DNA of 64,000 nt. Origin: Micrococcus porci. GTDB taxonomy: Bacteria > Actinomycetota > Actinomycetes > Actinomycetales > Micrococcaceae. The stretch spans positions 2,108,001 to 2,172,000 of the forward strand of contig NZ_CP083691.1 in the NCBI RefSeq assembly GCF_020097155.1. Reading direction: 5' to 3'. The position numbers and the translations under genes are program-made. Below are positions 19,383-28,960 of the stretch, piece by piece; the stretch's first letter is position 1; every line of letters begins with the position of its first letter. Below the pieces are notes generated by a model, which worked only from the letters and a program-made list of their open reading frames with translations, had not been told where the DNA came from and searched no databases.

Positions 19383-21044
19383 GTGGACGCCAGCCGCCGC
19401 TCGGTCCTGAGCCTCGGCCTCGCCGGTCTGGGCCTCGGACTGTCCGCCTGCGGCGCGGGCCGCGCCACGCCCGCGTCCTCCTCCTCGTCCGCCGCCTCCG
19501 CACCGGCCGTCCGACCCCTGGTGCTGGGCGCGCCGGGGCGGCCGCTCACCCGCACTCCCGCCCTCGCCTGGGACACCGAGTCGCTGCGGCTCATCGCGCA
19601 GGTCCTCGAGCCCCTGCTCGGCGTCGACCAGGACACCGGCGCCCCCACCCCCCTCCTCGCCGAGCACCGCGAGTCCGAGGACGGGCTCACGCACACGTTC
19701 GTCCTCACCCCCGACCTGCGCTTCAGCGACGGCGTCGCGTGCGACGCGGACGCCGTCGTCGCCAACCTGCGGCGCTGGTCCGAGGGCGAGCCCGCCGAGG
19801 CGGTGGCCATGCCCTCCCCGTTCGTGGCGGCCTTCGGGGGCCTGGCCGGGGAGGACTCCACGGCGTTCCGCGACGCGACGGCCGCCGACGCCCGCACCGT
19901 GCGCCTGCGCCTGCGCCGCCGGCTGCGCCACCTGCCGGCCGCCCTGGCGTCGCCGCGCTTCGCGATCTCCTCCCCCGCCTCGTGGAAGCGCACCCAGGAC
20001 GTCGACGGCGCGCCCGTGGCCACCCCCGCCGGGACCGGGCCCCACCGGTGGGCGGACCCCACCGAGTCCGTCGAGGTCCTCGAGCCCCTGGGCGGCACCG
20101 GACCCGCCACCGTCCTGGTCCCGAACGAGCACGCCCGGGCGGGCCTGCCCACGCCGCCGACCGCCGTCGTCCACTCGTGGGGGCGCGCGTCCACCCGGCT
20201 GCGGGAGCTGCGGCGGGGGAACGCGGACGTCATCGACGTCGTCGCGCCGGGCCAGCTGAGGCCCCTCGTGGAGGCCGGCACGCAGGTGCTCCCCCGCGAC
20301 CCCTTCTCCGTGCTGTACCTCGGCATGAACCTGGACCACCCGCTGCTGCACTCCCTGTATCTGCGGCAGGCCGTGGCCTACGCGGTGGACCGGCCGCGCC
20401 TGGCGTCGTCCGACGTGTTCCTGCAGGGCACGGCGTTGGCCCACGACCTCGTGCCCCCCGCCCTCGGCGTCGCCGTCGAGGACGGGCCGCGCTACGACGT
20501 CGACCCGGCGCGCGCCCGCCGGCTCCTGGAGCTGGCCGGCTACCGCGGCGAGCCGCTGGAGTTCCTCTATCCGTCGGGGCACGCCTGGCCGTCGCTGCCC
20601 GAGCCCGAGCGCGTGTTCGCCATGGTCTCCTCCGACCTGGGCGTGGTCGGCCTGCGGGTGGTGCCCGTCCCCGTGCCCGCGGACCAGGACTACCGGCGGG
20701 CCGTGCTGGGCAGGAGGGGCCGCGCCCTGCACCTGATGGGCCGCGACGGCCACTACCGGGACCCCCATGCGTTCCTCGAGCCGTTCGCCCGCTCCGCCCG
20801 CACGGAGACGGGCTACGTCAACGCCGCGCTCACCGCGGACGTGGACGCCGCCGCCTCGGAGACCGACGACGAGCGCCGCCGCGAGCTGCACCGGCGCGCC
20901 GGGCGCACCCTGCTGCTCGACCTGCCGGCGCTGCCGCTGGTCCACCCGATCTCCGCCCTGGCCACGGGCCCCCGGGTGGCCTCCTACCCCACCTCCCCGC
21001 AGCTCGACGAGCCGCTCGCCCAGGTGCGCCTGGCCGATTCCTGA
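19383..21044 (+). CDS. ABC transporter substrate-binding lipoprotein (SBP_bac_5, peptide/nickel type)
   Basis: A 553-aa extracytoplasmic solute-binding protein. The N-terminus has SRRSVLSLGLAG, a twin-arginine-type pattern, followed by the lipobox LSAC, so it is probably exported by Tat and anchored as a lipoprotein. The body follows the DppA/OppA fold: PLLAEHRESEDGLTHTFVL and LRFSDGVACDADAVVANLRR are family hallmarks, and FSVLYLGMNLDHPLLHSLY with RQAVAYAVDR lie mid-protein. The chosen start is GTG 19383 behind GAGGAGGAG. No permease or ATPase genes adjoin it, so it is an orphan receptor. The ligand is unknown. Confidence 0.88.
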   Translation: MDASRRSVLSLGLAGLGLGLSACGAGRATPASSSSSAASAPAVRPLVLGAPGRPLTRTPALAWDTESLRLIAQVLEPLLGVDQDTGAPTPLLAEHRESEDGLTHTFVLTPDLRFSDGVACDADAVVANLRRWSEGEPAEAVAMPSPFVAAFGGLAGEDSTAFRDATAADARTVRLRLRRRLRHLPAALASPRFAISSPASWKRTQDVDGAPVATPAGTGPHRWADPTESVEVLEPLGGTGPATVLVPNEHARAGLPTPPTAVVHSWGRASTRLRELRRGNADVIDVVAPGQLRPLVEAGTQVLPRDPFSVLYLGMNLDHPLLHSLYLRQAVAYAVDRPRLASSDVFLQGTALAHDLVPPALGVAVEDGPRYDVDPARARRLLELAGYRGEPLEFLYPSGHAWPSLPEPERVFAMVSSDLGVVGLRVVPVPVPADQDYRRAVLGRRGRALHLMGRDGHYRDPHAFLEPFARSARTETGYVNAALTADVDAAASETDDERRRELHRRAGRTLLLDLPALPLVHPISALATGPRVASYPTSPQLDEPLAQVRLADS

Positions 21045-21082
21045 GCCCTCGCCCCGGGTCATCGCGGGGCACCGGCCGGGAG

Positions 21083-21140
21083 TAGACTCAGCGCCCGAGG
21101 CACCGGCGTGTGGATCCCGCCGGACGGGGTCCGCCGGTGC
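21083..21140 (+). promoter_or_regulatory. mqo promoter and structured 5' leader
   Basis: TAGACT at 21083-21088 is a good -10 and implies a leader of about 80 nt. The leader holds a hairpin whose outer arms are 21100-21108 and 21132-21140 (9 bp), with an inner stem GATCCC/GGGGTC. The ribosome binding site CAGGAG of mqo lies about 20 nt after the stem. Confidence 0.5.
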
Positions 21141-21173
21141 ACGATCCTCGCCCTCGAGCACCAGGAGCACATC

Positions 21174-22655
21174 GTGTCCACCCCCACGTCCACCACCCAC
21201 GACGTCGTCCTGATCGGCGGCGGCATCATGAGCGCCACCCTCGGCGTCATGCTGCAGAAGCTCGAGCCGTCGTGGTCGATCGCCCTCTACGAGAACCTCG
21301 ACCAGTCCGGCCTGGAGTCCTCCGACCCGTGGAACAACGCCGGCACCGGCCACGCCGCCCTGTGCGAGCTGAACTACTCGCCCCTGGGCAAGGACGGCAA
21401 GGTGGACACCGCCAAGGCCAAGGGCATCAACGAGCAGTTCTGGATCACCCGCCAGTTCTGGTCCTCCCTCGTGAAGGACGGCACGCTCGCCGACCCGAAG
21501 AACTTCATCAACCCGCTGCCCCACATGTCCTTCGTGGTGGGCGACGCGCACGCGGACTACCTGAAGACCCGCTACGAGGCGATGTCCGCCGAGCCCCTGT
21601 TCGCGGACATGGAGCACACCGAGGATCCGGACGTCATCGGCGAGTGGGCCCCGCTGCTCATGGACGGCCGCACCGGCACCGAGCGCCTGGCCGCCTCGCG
21701 CGTGCCCACCGGCACTGACGTGGACTTCGGCTCCCTGACCCGCCAGCTGGTCACCGCCCTCGCCGCCGGCGGCGCCGACGTGCGCTTCGGCCACAAGGTC
21801 ACCGGCCTGTCCCGCGGCACCGACGGCCGCTGGGACGTCACCGTCAAGAACAAGGCCGCGGGGACCGAGGTGCGCGACCGCGCCCGCTTCGTGTTCGTGG
21901 GCGCCGGCGGCGGCGCCCTGGGCCTGCTGCAGAACTCCGGCATCCCGGAGATCAAGGGCTTCGGCGGCTTCCCCGTCTCCGGCCAGTTCCTGCGCTGCAC
22001 CGACGAGAAGGTCGTCAACCAGCACATGGCCAAGGTCTACGGCCAGGCCGCCGTGGGCGCCCCGCCCATGTCCGTGCCGCACCTGGACACCCGCTTCGTC
22101 AACGGCAAGCGCTCCCTGCTGTTCGGCCCGTACGCCGGGTTCTCCACCAACTTCCTCAAGTCCGGCTCCTACCTGGACCTGCCGCTGTCCATCCGCCCGC
22201 ACAACCTGCCGACGATGCTGAACGTGGCCAAGGACAACATGGACCTGACCAAGTACCTGGTCACCGAGGTCCTCAAGTCCAACGAGAAGAAGGTGGACAC
22301 CCTCCACGAGTTCTACCCGGCCGCCGACGGCTCGGAGTGGGAGCTCATCACCGCCGGCCAGCGCGTCCAGGTGATGAAGAAGAAGGGCAAGCTCGGCGGC
22401 GTGCTGCAGTTCGGCACCGAGGTCGTCAGCCACGCCGACGGCTCGATCGCCGGCCTGCTCGGTGCCTCCCCGGGCGCCTCCACCGCCGCCCCGATCATGG
22501 TCAAGCTCCTGGAGCGCTGCTTCCCCGCCAAGATGGCCGGCTGGGACGCCGCCCTCAAGGACATGATCCCCACCCTGGGCCGCACCCTGAACGACGACCC
22601 GTCCCTGCTGGCCGAGGTGCGCTCCGCCACCGACGCCGCCCTGCAGCTCGGCTGA
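21174..22655 (+). CDS. mqo: Malate:quinone oxidoreductase
   Basis: An FAD-dependent peripheral membrane enzyme of 493 aa that oxidises malate to oxaloacetate and passes electrons to menaquinone. [17 protein letters not shown] at the N-terminus is the FAD dinucleotide fold. [17 protein letters not shown] is an Mqo-specific stretch, and [21 protein letters not shown] follows mid-protein. The C-terminal part includes [26 protein letters not shown], with the family's [10 protein letters not shown] signature. The start is GTG 21174 behind CAGGAG at 6 nt. The long structured leader suggests post-transcriptional control. Confidence 0.96.
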   Translation: MSTPTSTTHDVVLIGGGIMSATLGVMLQKLEPSWSIALYENLDQSGLESSDPWNNAGTGHAALCELNYSPLGKDGKVDTAKAKGINEQFWITRQFWSSLVKDGTLADPKNFINPLPHMSFVVGDAHADYLKTRYEAMSAEPLFADMEHTEDPDVIGEWAPLLMDGRTGTERLAASRVPTGTDVDFGSLTRQLVTALAAGGADVRFGHKVTGLSRGTDGRWDVTVKNKAAGTEVRDRARFVFVGAGGGALGLLQNSGIPEIKGFGGFPVSGQFLRCTDEKVVNQHMAKVYGQAAVGAPPMSVPHLDTRFVNGKRSLLFGPYAGFSTNFLKSGSYLDLPLSIRPHNLPTMLNVAKDNMDLTKYLVTEVLKSNEKKVDTLHEFYPAADGSEWELITAGQRVQVMKKKGKLGGVLQFGTEVVSHADGSIAGLLGASPGASTAAPIMVKLLERCFPAKMAGWDAALKDMIPTLGRTLNDDPSLLAEVRSATDAALQLG

Positions 22656-22665
22656 GCCCGCCACC

Positions 22666-25600
22666 ATGGGCGCGCTCGCACGGTTCTCCCTATCCCGGCG
22701 CGCCCTGGTGGCGCTCGTCACCGCGTTCATCGCGGTGTTCGGGGTCCTCTCGGCGGGCCTGCTCAAGCGTGAGCTGATCCCCTCGCTCGAGCTCCCCGTC
22801 ATCTCGGTGTCCACGACCTATCCGGGCGCGAGCCCGGAGGTGGTGGACGCCGAGATCGGCCAGCCCCTCGAGCAGGCCCTCCAGGCCGTCGAGGGGCTGG
22901 ACTCGTCCGCCTCGACCTCCGCCACGTCCTTCAACAGCGTCCAGCTCCGGTTCCGCTACGGCACGGACTTGACGCGCGCCCGCTCCCAGGTGGACCGGGT
23001 GATCTCCAACCTCGCCTCCCAGCTGCCCGAGGAGGCGCAGACCACCTCCTTCGCCGGCTCGGTCTCCGACTTCCCCGTGGTGTTCCTCGCCCTCTCCGGG
23101 GACGAGGACCTGAACGCCCTGAAGCGCCGCGCCGAGGACGTCCTGGTCCCCCGGCTGCAGCGGATCGACGGGGTGCGCGGCGCCCAGGTGCTGGGCGGCA
23201 CCGAGGAGTACGTCTCCGTGGTCCCCGACGCCGCGAAGCTCGCCGCCGCCGGCCTGACCACGCAGGACGTGACCACGGCCCTCGAGGAGAACGCGGGCCT
23301 GTTCCCCATCGGCCAGGCCACCTCGGGGACCGTCACCTACCCCGTGCAGGCGGGCGCGCCCGTCGGAAGCGTCGCGGACCTCGAGCAGGTCACCGTGACG
23401 CCCGGCGGGGGTCAGTCCTCCACCGGGGCCGCCGACCAGGGCGCCGGGGCCGGGGCGGGCGGCGGGCCCGGGGCCGCCACGGGCACCCCCGCGCGCCTGG
23501 GCGACGTCGCCGCGGTGAGCATGCAGGCCGCGGACCCCACGTCCGTCACCCGGACCGACGGGGCGCCGACGCTCTCCCTGAGCGTCACCGCCACGCCGGA
23601 CGCGGACCTCGTGGCGGTGTCCCACGCCGTGGCCGACGCCCTGCCCGAGCTGGAGTCCCTCGCCGGGTCCGGGGCGAAGCTCACGGTCGTGTTCGACCAG
23701 GCGCCGTTCATCGAGCAGTCCATCCGCACGCTCTTCGTCGAGGGCCTGCTGGGCCTGGCCATGGCGATCCTCGTGATCGCCGTGTTCCTGCTCTCCGCCC
23801 GCTCGACGATGGTCACCGCGGTCTCCATCCCGCTGTCCCTGCTGACGGCGCTGATCGGCGTCGCGGTGTTCGGCTACTCCCTGAACACCCTGACGCTGGG
23901 CGCGCTCACCATCTCCATCGGCCGCGTGGTGGACGACGCGATCGTGGTCGTCGAGAACATCCGGCGCCACCTCGGCCTCGGCGCGGACAAGCGCACCGCC
24001 ATCCTCGAGGGCACCCGCGAGGTCGCCACCGCGATCACGGCGTCCACGCTGGTCTCCGTGGCCGTGTTCCTGCCCATCGCGTTCGTCGACGGGCTCGCCG
24101 GCGAGCTGTTCCGGCCGTTCGCGGTGACGACGTCGATCGCGCTCCTGGCGTCGCTGGTGGTCGCCCTGACCATCGTGCCCGTGCTGTGCTGGTGGTTCCT
24201 CAGGGCGCCGCGGGCGGCGGCCGCGCCGGGCGGCGCGGAGGGCGTCTCGTCCCCAGTGGAGGACGCCGCCCAGGACACCTGGCTCGCGCGCGCGTACCGC
24301 CCGGTGCTGCGCTGGACCCAGCGCCACGCCGTCGCGACGCTGGCGGGGGCCGCGGCCCTGCTCGCCGGCACGGTCGCCCTCGCCCCGCTCATCCCCACCA
24401 ACCTGCTCGGCGACTCCGGGCAGAACTCGTTCGTGGTGACCGCCCAGCAGGCGCCGGGCACCTCCCTCGAGGCGACGACGGCGATCGCCGGGCGCATCGA
24501 GGCCGCCCTGCGCGACACCCCCGGGGTGCGCACCGTGCAGTTCACCGCGGGCAGCGCCGGCGGCGCGATGGGCGCGTTCGGCCGCGGCTCGGCCGACAGG
24601 GCGACGTTCACCGTGGTCACCGACCCGGACGCGGACCAGACCGCGCTGCAGGACGAGGTGCGCGGCCGCCTGGCCGGGCTGGGCGACGTCGGCGAGGTGG
24701 ACGTGTCCGCCCAGCAGGGCCCGGCGGGCGGTCAGGACATCACCGTGTCCGTCACCGCCCCGGACCCGGAGGCCCTGGCCGACGGGATCGACCGGGTGGC
24801 GGAGGCCCTGCGCGGGCTGGACGGCGTGCTGCAGGCGAGCACCCCCTCCTCCGACGTCCGCCCCACGTTCCAGGTGGACGTGGACACCCTCGCGGCGGCC
24901 GAGCGTGGACTCACCGAGAAGGCCGTCTCCGGCCAGGTGGCGGCGGCCCTGCAGGCCGTGCCCGCCGGGACCGTGCGGTTCGGCTTCCAGGAGTTCACCG
25001 TGCGTCTGGGCGACCCCGACCCGGTCGAGAGCCTGGGGGCGCTGCGCGCCGTCCCGATCAGCACCCCCTCCGGGCCCGTCCCGCTGAGCGAACTCGCCGA
25101 CGTCCGCCGCGCGGACGTGCCGGCGCAGGTGACGTCGTCCAACGGGCAGCGCACCGCCGAGGTCACGGTGACCCCGGACCCGGCCGACCTCGGCGGCGTC
25201 TCCCGGCGCGTCTCCGACGCCCTGGAGGGCGTCGCGCTGCCCGACGGCGTCGAGGCGACGGTGGGCGGCGCCGCCACCGAGCAGGCGAAGACCTTCCGGG
25301 ACCTCGGCCTCGCGCTGCTCGCGGCGATCGCCGCCGTGTACGTGGTGATGGTGGCGACCTTCAACTCGCTGCGTCAGCCGTTCGTGCTGCTGGTCTCCAT
25401 CCCGTTCGCGGCGACGGGCGTCGTGCTGGCGCTGCTGGCCTCCGGCACCGCACTGGGCGTGGCGACGATGATCGGCCTGCTGATGCTCGTGGGCATCGTG
25501 GTGACGAACGCGATCGTGCTGATCGACCTCATCAACCAGTACCGGCGCCGGCACGGCATGGCCCTGGACGAGGCGATCGAGAGGGGCGCCCTGCACCGCG

Positions 25601-25995
25601 TGCGCCCCGTGGTGATGACCGCCCTGGCCACCGTCCTGGCCATGACCCCCATGGCGCTGGGCATCACCGGGCACGCCGGGTTCATCTCCCAGCCGCTGGC
25701 CGTGGCCGTCGTGGGCGGCCTGGCCTCCTCCACCGTGCTCACGCTCGTCCTGGTGCCGGTGCTCTACCGGCTGACCGAGGCCCGGGGCGAGCGCCGGATC
25801 CAGGCCGAGCGTGCCGCGCGAGAGGCCGAGGAGCGCGAGCTCGCCGAGCGTGAGGCCCGGGAGCGCGAGCTCGCCGAGCGTGAGGCCGCCGCGCGGGCGG
25901 TGGCCGGGCCCGCGGCGGCGGCGCACCCGGCACCCGCGGGGCGACTCAGCCGCCGTCGTGGATGGCGAGGGTGGATCCGGCGCGCGACTTCGTGA
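22666..25995 (+). CDS. RND family efflux transporter (AcrB/HAE-like, Gram-positive type)
   Basis: A 1109-aa RND permease, probably exporting amphiphilic drugs or peptides by proton antiport, comparable to SwrC/YerP. TM1 is at residues 13-33. Two large extracellular loops each precede a six-helix bundle. GRVVDDAIVVVENIRRHLG near residue 420 is the conserved TM4 motif with the proton-relay Asp pair, and IGLLMLVGIVVTNAIVLIDLINQYR near residue 945 is its C-terminal counterpart. The Gly/Ala-rich insert near residues 245-280 lies in the first loop. The tail after about residue 1040 is charged and repetitive, with ERELAERE repeated. It starts 10 nt after mqo, possibly cotranscribed. Its 3' end overlaps sbcC by 50 bp, convergently. 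Confidence 0.9.
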   Translation: MGALARFSLSRRALVALVTAFIAVFGVLSAGLLKRELIPSLELPVISVSTTYPGASPEVVDAEIGQPLEQALQAVEGLDSSASTSATSFNSVQLRFRYGTDLTRARSQVDRVISNLASQLPEEAQTTSFAGSVSDFPVVFLALSGDEDLNALKRRAEDVLVPRLQRIDGVRGAQVLGGTEEYVSVVPDAAKLAAAGLTTQDVTTALEENAGLFPIGQATSGTVTYPVQAGAPVGSVADLEQVTVTPGGGQSSTGAADQGAGAGAGGGPGAATGTPARLGDVAAVSMQAADPTSVTRTDGAPTLSLSVTATPDADLVAVSHAVADALPELESLAGSGAKLTVVFDQAPFIEQSIRTLFVEGLLGLAMAILVIAVFLLSARSTMVTAVSIPLSLLTALIGVAVFGYSLNTLTLGALTISIGRVVDDAIVVVENIRRHLGLGADKRTAILEGTREVATAITASTLVSVAVFLPIAFVDGLAGELFRPFAVTTSIALLASLVVALTIVPVLCWWFLRAPRAAAAPGGAEGVSSPVEDAAQDTWLARAYRPVLRWTQRHAVATLAGAAALLAGTVALAPLIPTNLLGDSGQNSFVVTAQQAPGTSLEATTAIAGRIEAALRDTPGVRTVQFTAGSAGGAMGAFGRGSADRATFTVVTDPDADQTALQDEVRGRLAGLGDVGEVDVSAQQGPAGGQDITVSVTAPDPEALADGIDRVAEALRGLDGVLQASTPSSDVRPTFQVDVDTLAAAERGLTEKAVSGQVAAALQAVPAGTVRFGFQEFTVRLGDPDPVESLGALRAVPISTPSGPVPLSELADVRRADVPAQVTSSNGQRTAEVTVTPDPADLGGVSRRVSDALEGVALPDGVEATVGGAATEQAKTFRDLGLALLAAIAAVYVVMVATFNSLRQPFVLLVSIPFAATGVVLALLASGTALGVATMIGLLMLVGIVVTNAIVLIDLINQYRRRHGMALDEAIERGALHRVRPVVMTALATVLAMTPMALGITGHAGFISQPLAVAVVGGLASSTVLTLVLVPVLYRLTEARGERRIQAERAAREAEERELAEREARERELAEREAAARAVAGPAAAAHPAPAGRLSRRRGWRGWIRRATS
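25826..25890 (+). repeat. Short direct repeat coding ERELAERE units in the RND tail
   Basis: GAGCGCGAGCTCGCCGAGCG occurs twice, 30 bp apart, giving two copies of a 10-residue unit (ERELAEREAR/ERELAEREAA). It likely forms a charged helix on the cytosolic side and is a slippage-prone tract. Confidence 0.7.
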
Positions 25996-28960
25996 CCTCG
26001 AGGCGGACCGGGATCTCCTGCTTCATGCGCTCCACGTGGGAGACGAGGCCCACGGTCCGCCCGCCGGCACGCAGCCCGTCGACGACGTCGAGGACGTCGT
26101 CGAGGGTGTCCGCGTCGAGAGAGCCGAAGCCCTCGTCCACGAACAGGGTGTCCAGCTCGACGCCGCCGGCCTCGGCCTGGACGGTGTCCGCCAGGCCGAG
26201 GGCGAGGGCCAGGGAGGCCATGAAGGTCTCGCCCCCGGAGAGCGTCGAGGGGTGCCGGGTCTCGTCCACGTAGTGGTCCCGGATGACGAGTTCCAGACCC
26301 TTGTTGCCCCGCCCGGTGGCCTCGTCCGAGTACTCGATGGAGTAGCGGCGGTCCGTCATGGCCAGCAGCCGCTCCGTGGCCGCCGCGGCCACCTCCTCGA
26401 GCCGTCCGGCCAGGACATAGCTGGCCAGCGGCATCTTGAGCCGGTTCTCCCCCTGGCCGCGGACCAGGGCCAGCAGGCCGGTGGCCCGCTCGTGCTCGGC
26501 GAGGAGCTCGCTGGAGCGCTCCAGGACGGCGCGCAGCCGGCGGGCCTGCCGCTCGAGCGACGCGACGAGCGCCTCGCGTCGGCCGACGACGGCGGCACGT
26601 GCGGTGCGCGCGGCCGTGGCCTCGCGGAGGGTCTCCTGCGCGGCGGCGAACTCCTCCGCGGTGGGCTCGGACGTGCCGGCCTCCCGCAGGGCGCGGCCGC
26701 GGACCAACGGCTCCGAGGCCGCGGCCTCGGCGAGGCGGGCCTCCTCCACGTCCCACGACCTCACGCGGGCGGCCCGCGCCGCGGCGTCGTCCGGCGGGAG
26801 CGCGGCCGCCCGGGCGGCCGCCACGTCCGCGAAGTCCTGCTCTGCGAGGGCACCGGCGAGCGCCTGGGCGGCGTCCTCGGCGACGGCGGCGGCCCGGGCC
26901 GCGGCGTCCCCCGCCTCGACGAGGGCGGACAGCGCCCGGGTGGCGGTGCGCACGTGGGCCGTGCGGGCGTCGAGGTCGGCGGCGTCCCCCTGCGCGGCGG
27001 CCACGGCCGCGGTGAGCTCGGCTGCGCGCTCGGTGCGCCGCGCCTGAGCTTCGGAGAGCCGGGCGAGAGCGGCGGTGCGGGCCGTGGCGGCCTCGTCGGC
27101 CGTCCGCTGCTCGGACTCGCGGCGGGCGAGCGCCCGGCGGTCCGTGGCCAGGGCGGTGCGGGCGGCGGCGAGGGCCTCGTGCTCGGCGCGGACGGCCGAC
27201 AGGGCCTCCTCGGCGGCGGCCACGTCCTGGCCGCCGGCCCGCTCCCGGGCCGCCCGATGCTCCTCGGACGCCGCCGCGAGCGCCTGCTCGGCCTCGGCGA
27301 GGGCGGCGTCCGCGGCCTCCAGGGCCCGGTCCGCGGCGGCCACGTCGGCCTCGGTGACCGCGCCGTCCGCGCGGGGCGCGGGGTCGGGGTGCTCGGCGGA
27401 GCCACAGACGGGGCAGGGACTGCCGTCCTCGAGCCCGGCGGCGAGCTCGGCCGCGGCCTGCTCGAACCGGCTGCGGAGCAGGTCGAGGCGGGCCTGCGCG
27501 GCGCCGCGTTGGGCGTCCCTCCGCTCGTCGCGGGCCGCCCGGGCCCGCTCCTGGGCGACGGCGCGCTCGGCGGCCTGCCCCGCGGCGGCCGCCCGCTCGG
27601 TGGCCTCGGCCAGGCGCCGGGCGACCTCGTCCTCGGCGCCGAGTCGGGCGGCCGCGGCGTCGACGGTGTCGTGGAGTTCGGCGATCTGGGCGGCGCGGCG
27701 CTTTCCCTTCTCCCGGGCCGAGCGGGCCTCGTCCTCGAGCCGCTCCCGCTCGGCGTCCGCCTGGGTGCCCTCGGCCTCGAGGCGGGTCAGCGCGTCGCGG
27801 TCCCGGACGGCCCGGGCCAGCGCATCGGTCTCCCGGTCGGCGCGTCGGCGGGCGGCGTCCGCGTCCTCGGCCTCGTCGAGCCAGGCGGCCGCGAGGGCGT
27901 CCGCGGCCACGGCCTCGGCGGCGGCCCGGGCTCTCTCCGCGGTGGAGGCGTGGGCGGCCCGGGTCTGCTCCGCCCGGGTGGCGGCGCCGAGCACGTGGGA
28001 GGCACGCTCGTGCAGGGCCACGGCCGACCTGTCCGCGGCGACGTGGTCGGCGGCCTGCCGATGCTCACGCTCGCGCCCCTCCCACGCCGCGAGCGCCCGG
28101 AGGGCCTCGGTGTCGGCGGTGAGGCGATCCTGCGCGGCGCGCGCCGCGGCCTCGGCCGCGTCGGCCGCCTGCTGCGCCGTCCGGGCCTCCGCGAGAGCGG
28201 CGTCCGCGCGGGTGCGGGTGAGCTCCACCAGCCGCTCGTCCTCCCCCTCCTCAGGGGCCGGATCCGGCGCGTGCCAGTCCTCCCCCAGCTCCAGACGGGC
28301 CTGCTCGAGCAGCTGGGCCCGCGCCCCGGCCGCCTCCGCGGCGTCGGCGGCCACCCGCGTCCCGAGCGCCTCGGCGCACTCCTTGAGGCGGTCCTCGACG
28401 CCGTCGAAGCGCTGGGTGCCGAAGAGGCGGCGCAGCAGCCTCTGCCGGTCGTCGGACCTGGCGGTGAGGAACTCGGCGAACCGCCCCTGCGGCAGGGAGA
28501 CGACCTGCATGAACTGGGCCGCGTCGAGCCGCAGCACCTCGGCGACCTGCCGGCCGACCTCGTCCGCCCGGGTCAGGGGCGCGGTCCAGGCACCGTCCAC
28601 GCGCTCGCGCAGGGACACGGACGCCTGGGTGGCCGTCGTGCCGCCGCCGCGCTTCTTGGGGCGGGCGTGCCGGGGCGAGCGGAGGACCTCGAACCGCCGC
28701 CCCTGCACGGTGAATTCGACGAGCACCTGCGGGACCACCGCCCCGGGCGGGCGCAGGGTGGTGACGAGGGACTCGGGCGTCCGTCCCCCGGGCACGGAGC
28801 CGTAGAGGGCGAAGCACAGGGCCGCGAGCACGGTGGACTTGCCGGCGCCCGTGGGCCCGTCCAGGAGGAACAGGCCGGCGTCGTTGAGCGGGTCCAGGTC
28901 CAGGTCCTGGGGCTCGGCGTACGGGCCGATCCCCTCGAGTCGCATCCGGTGGATCCTCAT
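25946..28960 (-). CDS. sbcC: Exonuclease SbcC (SMC-like ATPase subunit)
   Basis: A 1004-aa SMC/Rad50-type ATPase that works with SbcD to open hairpins and process DNA ends. Walker A is FLLDGPTGAGKSTVLAAL (residues about 31-48). Long Ala/Glu/Arg coiled coils follow. The zinc hook CPVC sits near residue 515 in GSPCPVCGSAEHPDP. A second coiled coil leads to STLSGGETFMASLALALG (near 905) and Walker B LDTLFVDEGFGSLD. The ATG at 28960 overlaps the sbcD stop as ATGA. The 3' end overlaps the RND gene on the other strand. Confidence 0.95.
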   Translation of the reverse strand: MRIHRMRLEGIGPYAEPQDLDLDPLNDAGLFLLDGPTGAGKSTVLAALCFALYGSVPGGRTPESLVTTLRPPGAVVPQVLVEFTVQGRRFEVLRSPRHARPKKRGGGTTATQASVSLRERVDGAWTAPLTRADEVGRQVAEVLRLDAAQFMQVVSLPQGRFAEFLTARSDDRQRLLRRLFGTQRFDGVEDRLKECAEALGTRVAADAAEAAGARAQLLEQARLELGEDWHAPDPAPEEGEDERLVELTRTRADAALAEARTAQQAADAAEAAARAAQDRLTADTEALRALAAWEGREREHRQAADHVAADRSAVALHERASHVLGAATRAEQTRAAHASTAERARAAAEAVAADALAAAWLDEAEDADAARRRADRETDALARAVRDRDALTRLEAEGTQADAERERLEDEARSAREKGKRRAAQIAELHDTVDAAAARLGAEDEVARRLAEATERAAAAGQAAERAVAQERARAARDERRDAQRGAAQARLDLLRSRFEQAAAELAAGLEDGSPCPVCGSAEHPDPAPRADGAVTEADVAAADRALEAADAALAEAEQALAAASEEHRAARERAGGQDVAAAEEALSAVRAEHEALAAARTALATDRRALARRESEQRTADEAATARTAALARLSEAQARRTERAAELTAAVAAAQGDAADLDARTAHVRTATRALSALVEAGDAAARAAAVAEDAAQALAGALAEQDFADVAAARAAALPPDDAAARAARVRSWDVEEARLAEAAASEPLVRGRALREAGTSEPTAEEFAAAQETLREATAARTARAAVVGRREALVASLERQARRLRAVLERSSELLAEHERATGLLALVRGQGENRLKMPLASYVLAGRLEEVAAAATERLLAMTDRRYSIEYSDEATGRGNKGLELVIRDHYVDETRHPSTLSGGETFMASLALALGLADTVQAEAGGVELDTLFVDEGFGSLDADTLDDVLDVVDGLRAGGRTVGLVSHVERMKQEIPVRLEVTKSRAGSTLAIHDGG

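Noticed and set aside
18567..22814. A minus-strand open frame of 1415 codons opposite bcp, the lipoprotein and mqo
   Set aside because: It crosses tRNA-Leu and several real genes and has shadow-type composition.
26436..28805. Long Ser/Ala/Arg-rich frames opposite sbcC
   Set aside because: They mirror the coiled-coil codons of sbcC and are not independent genes.
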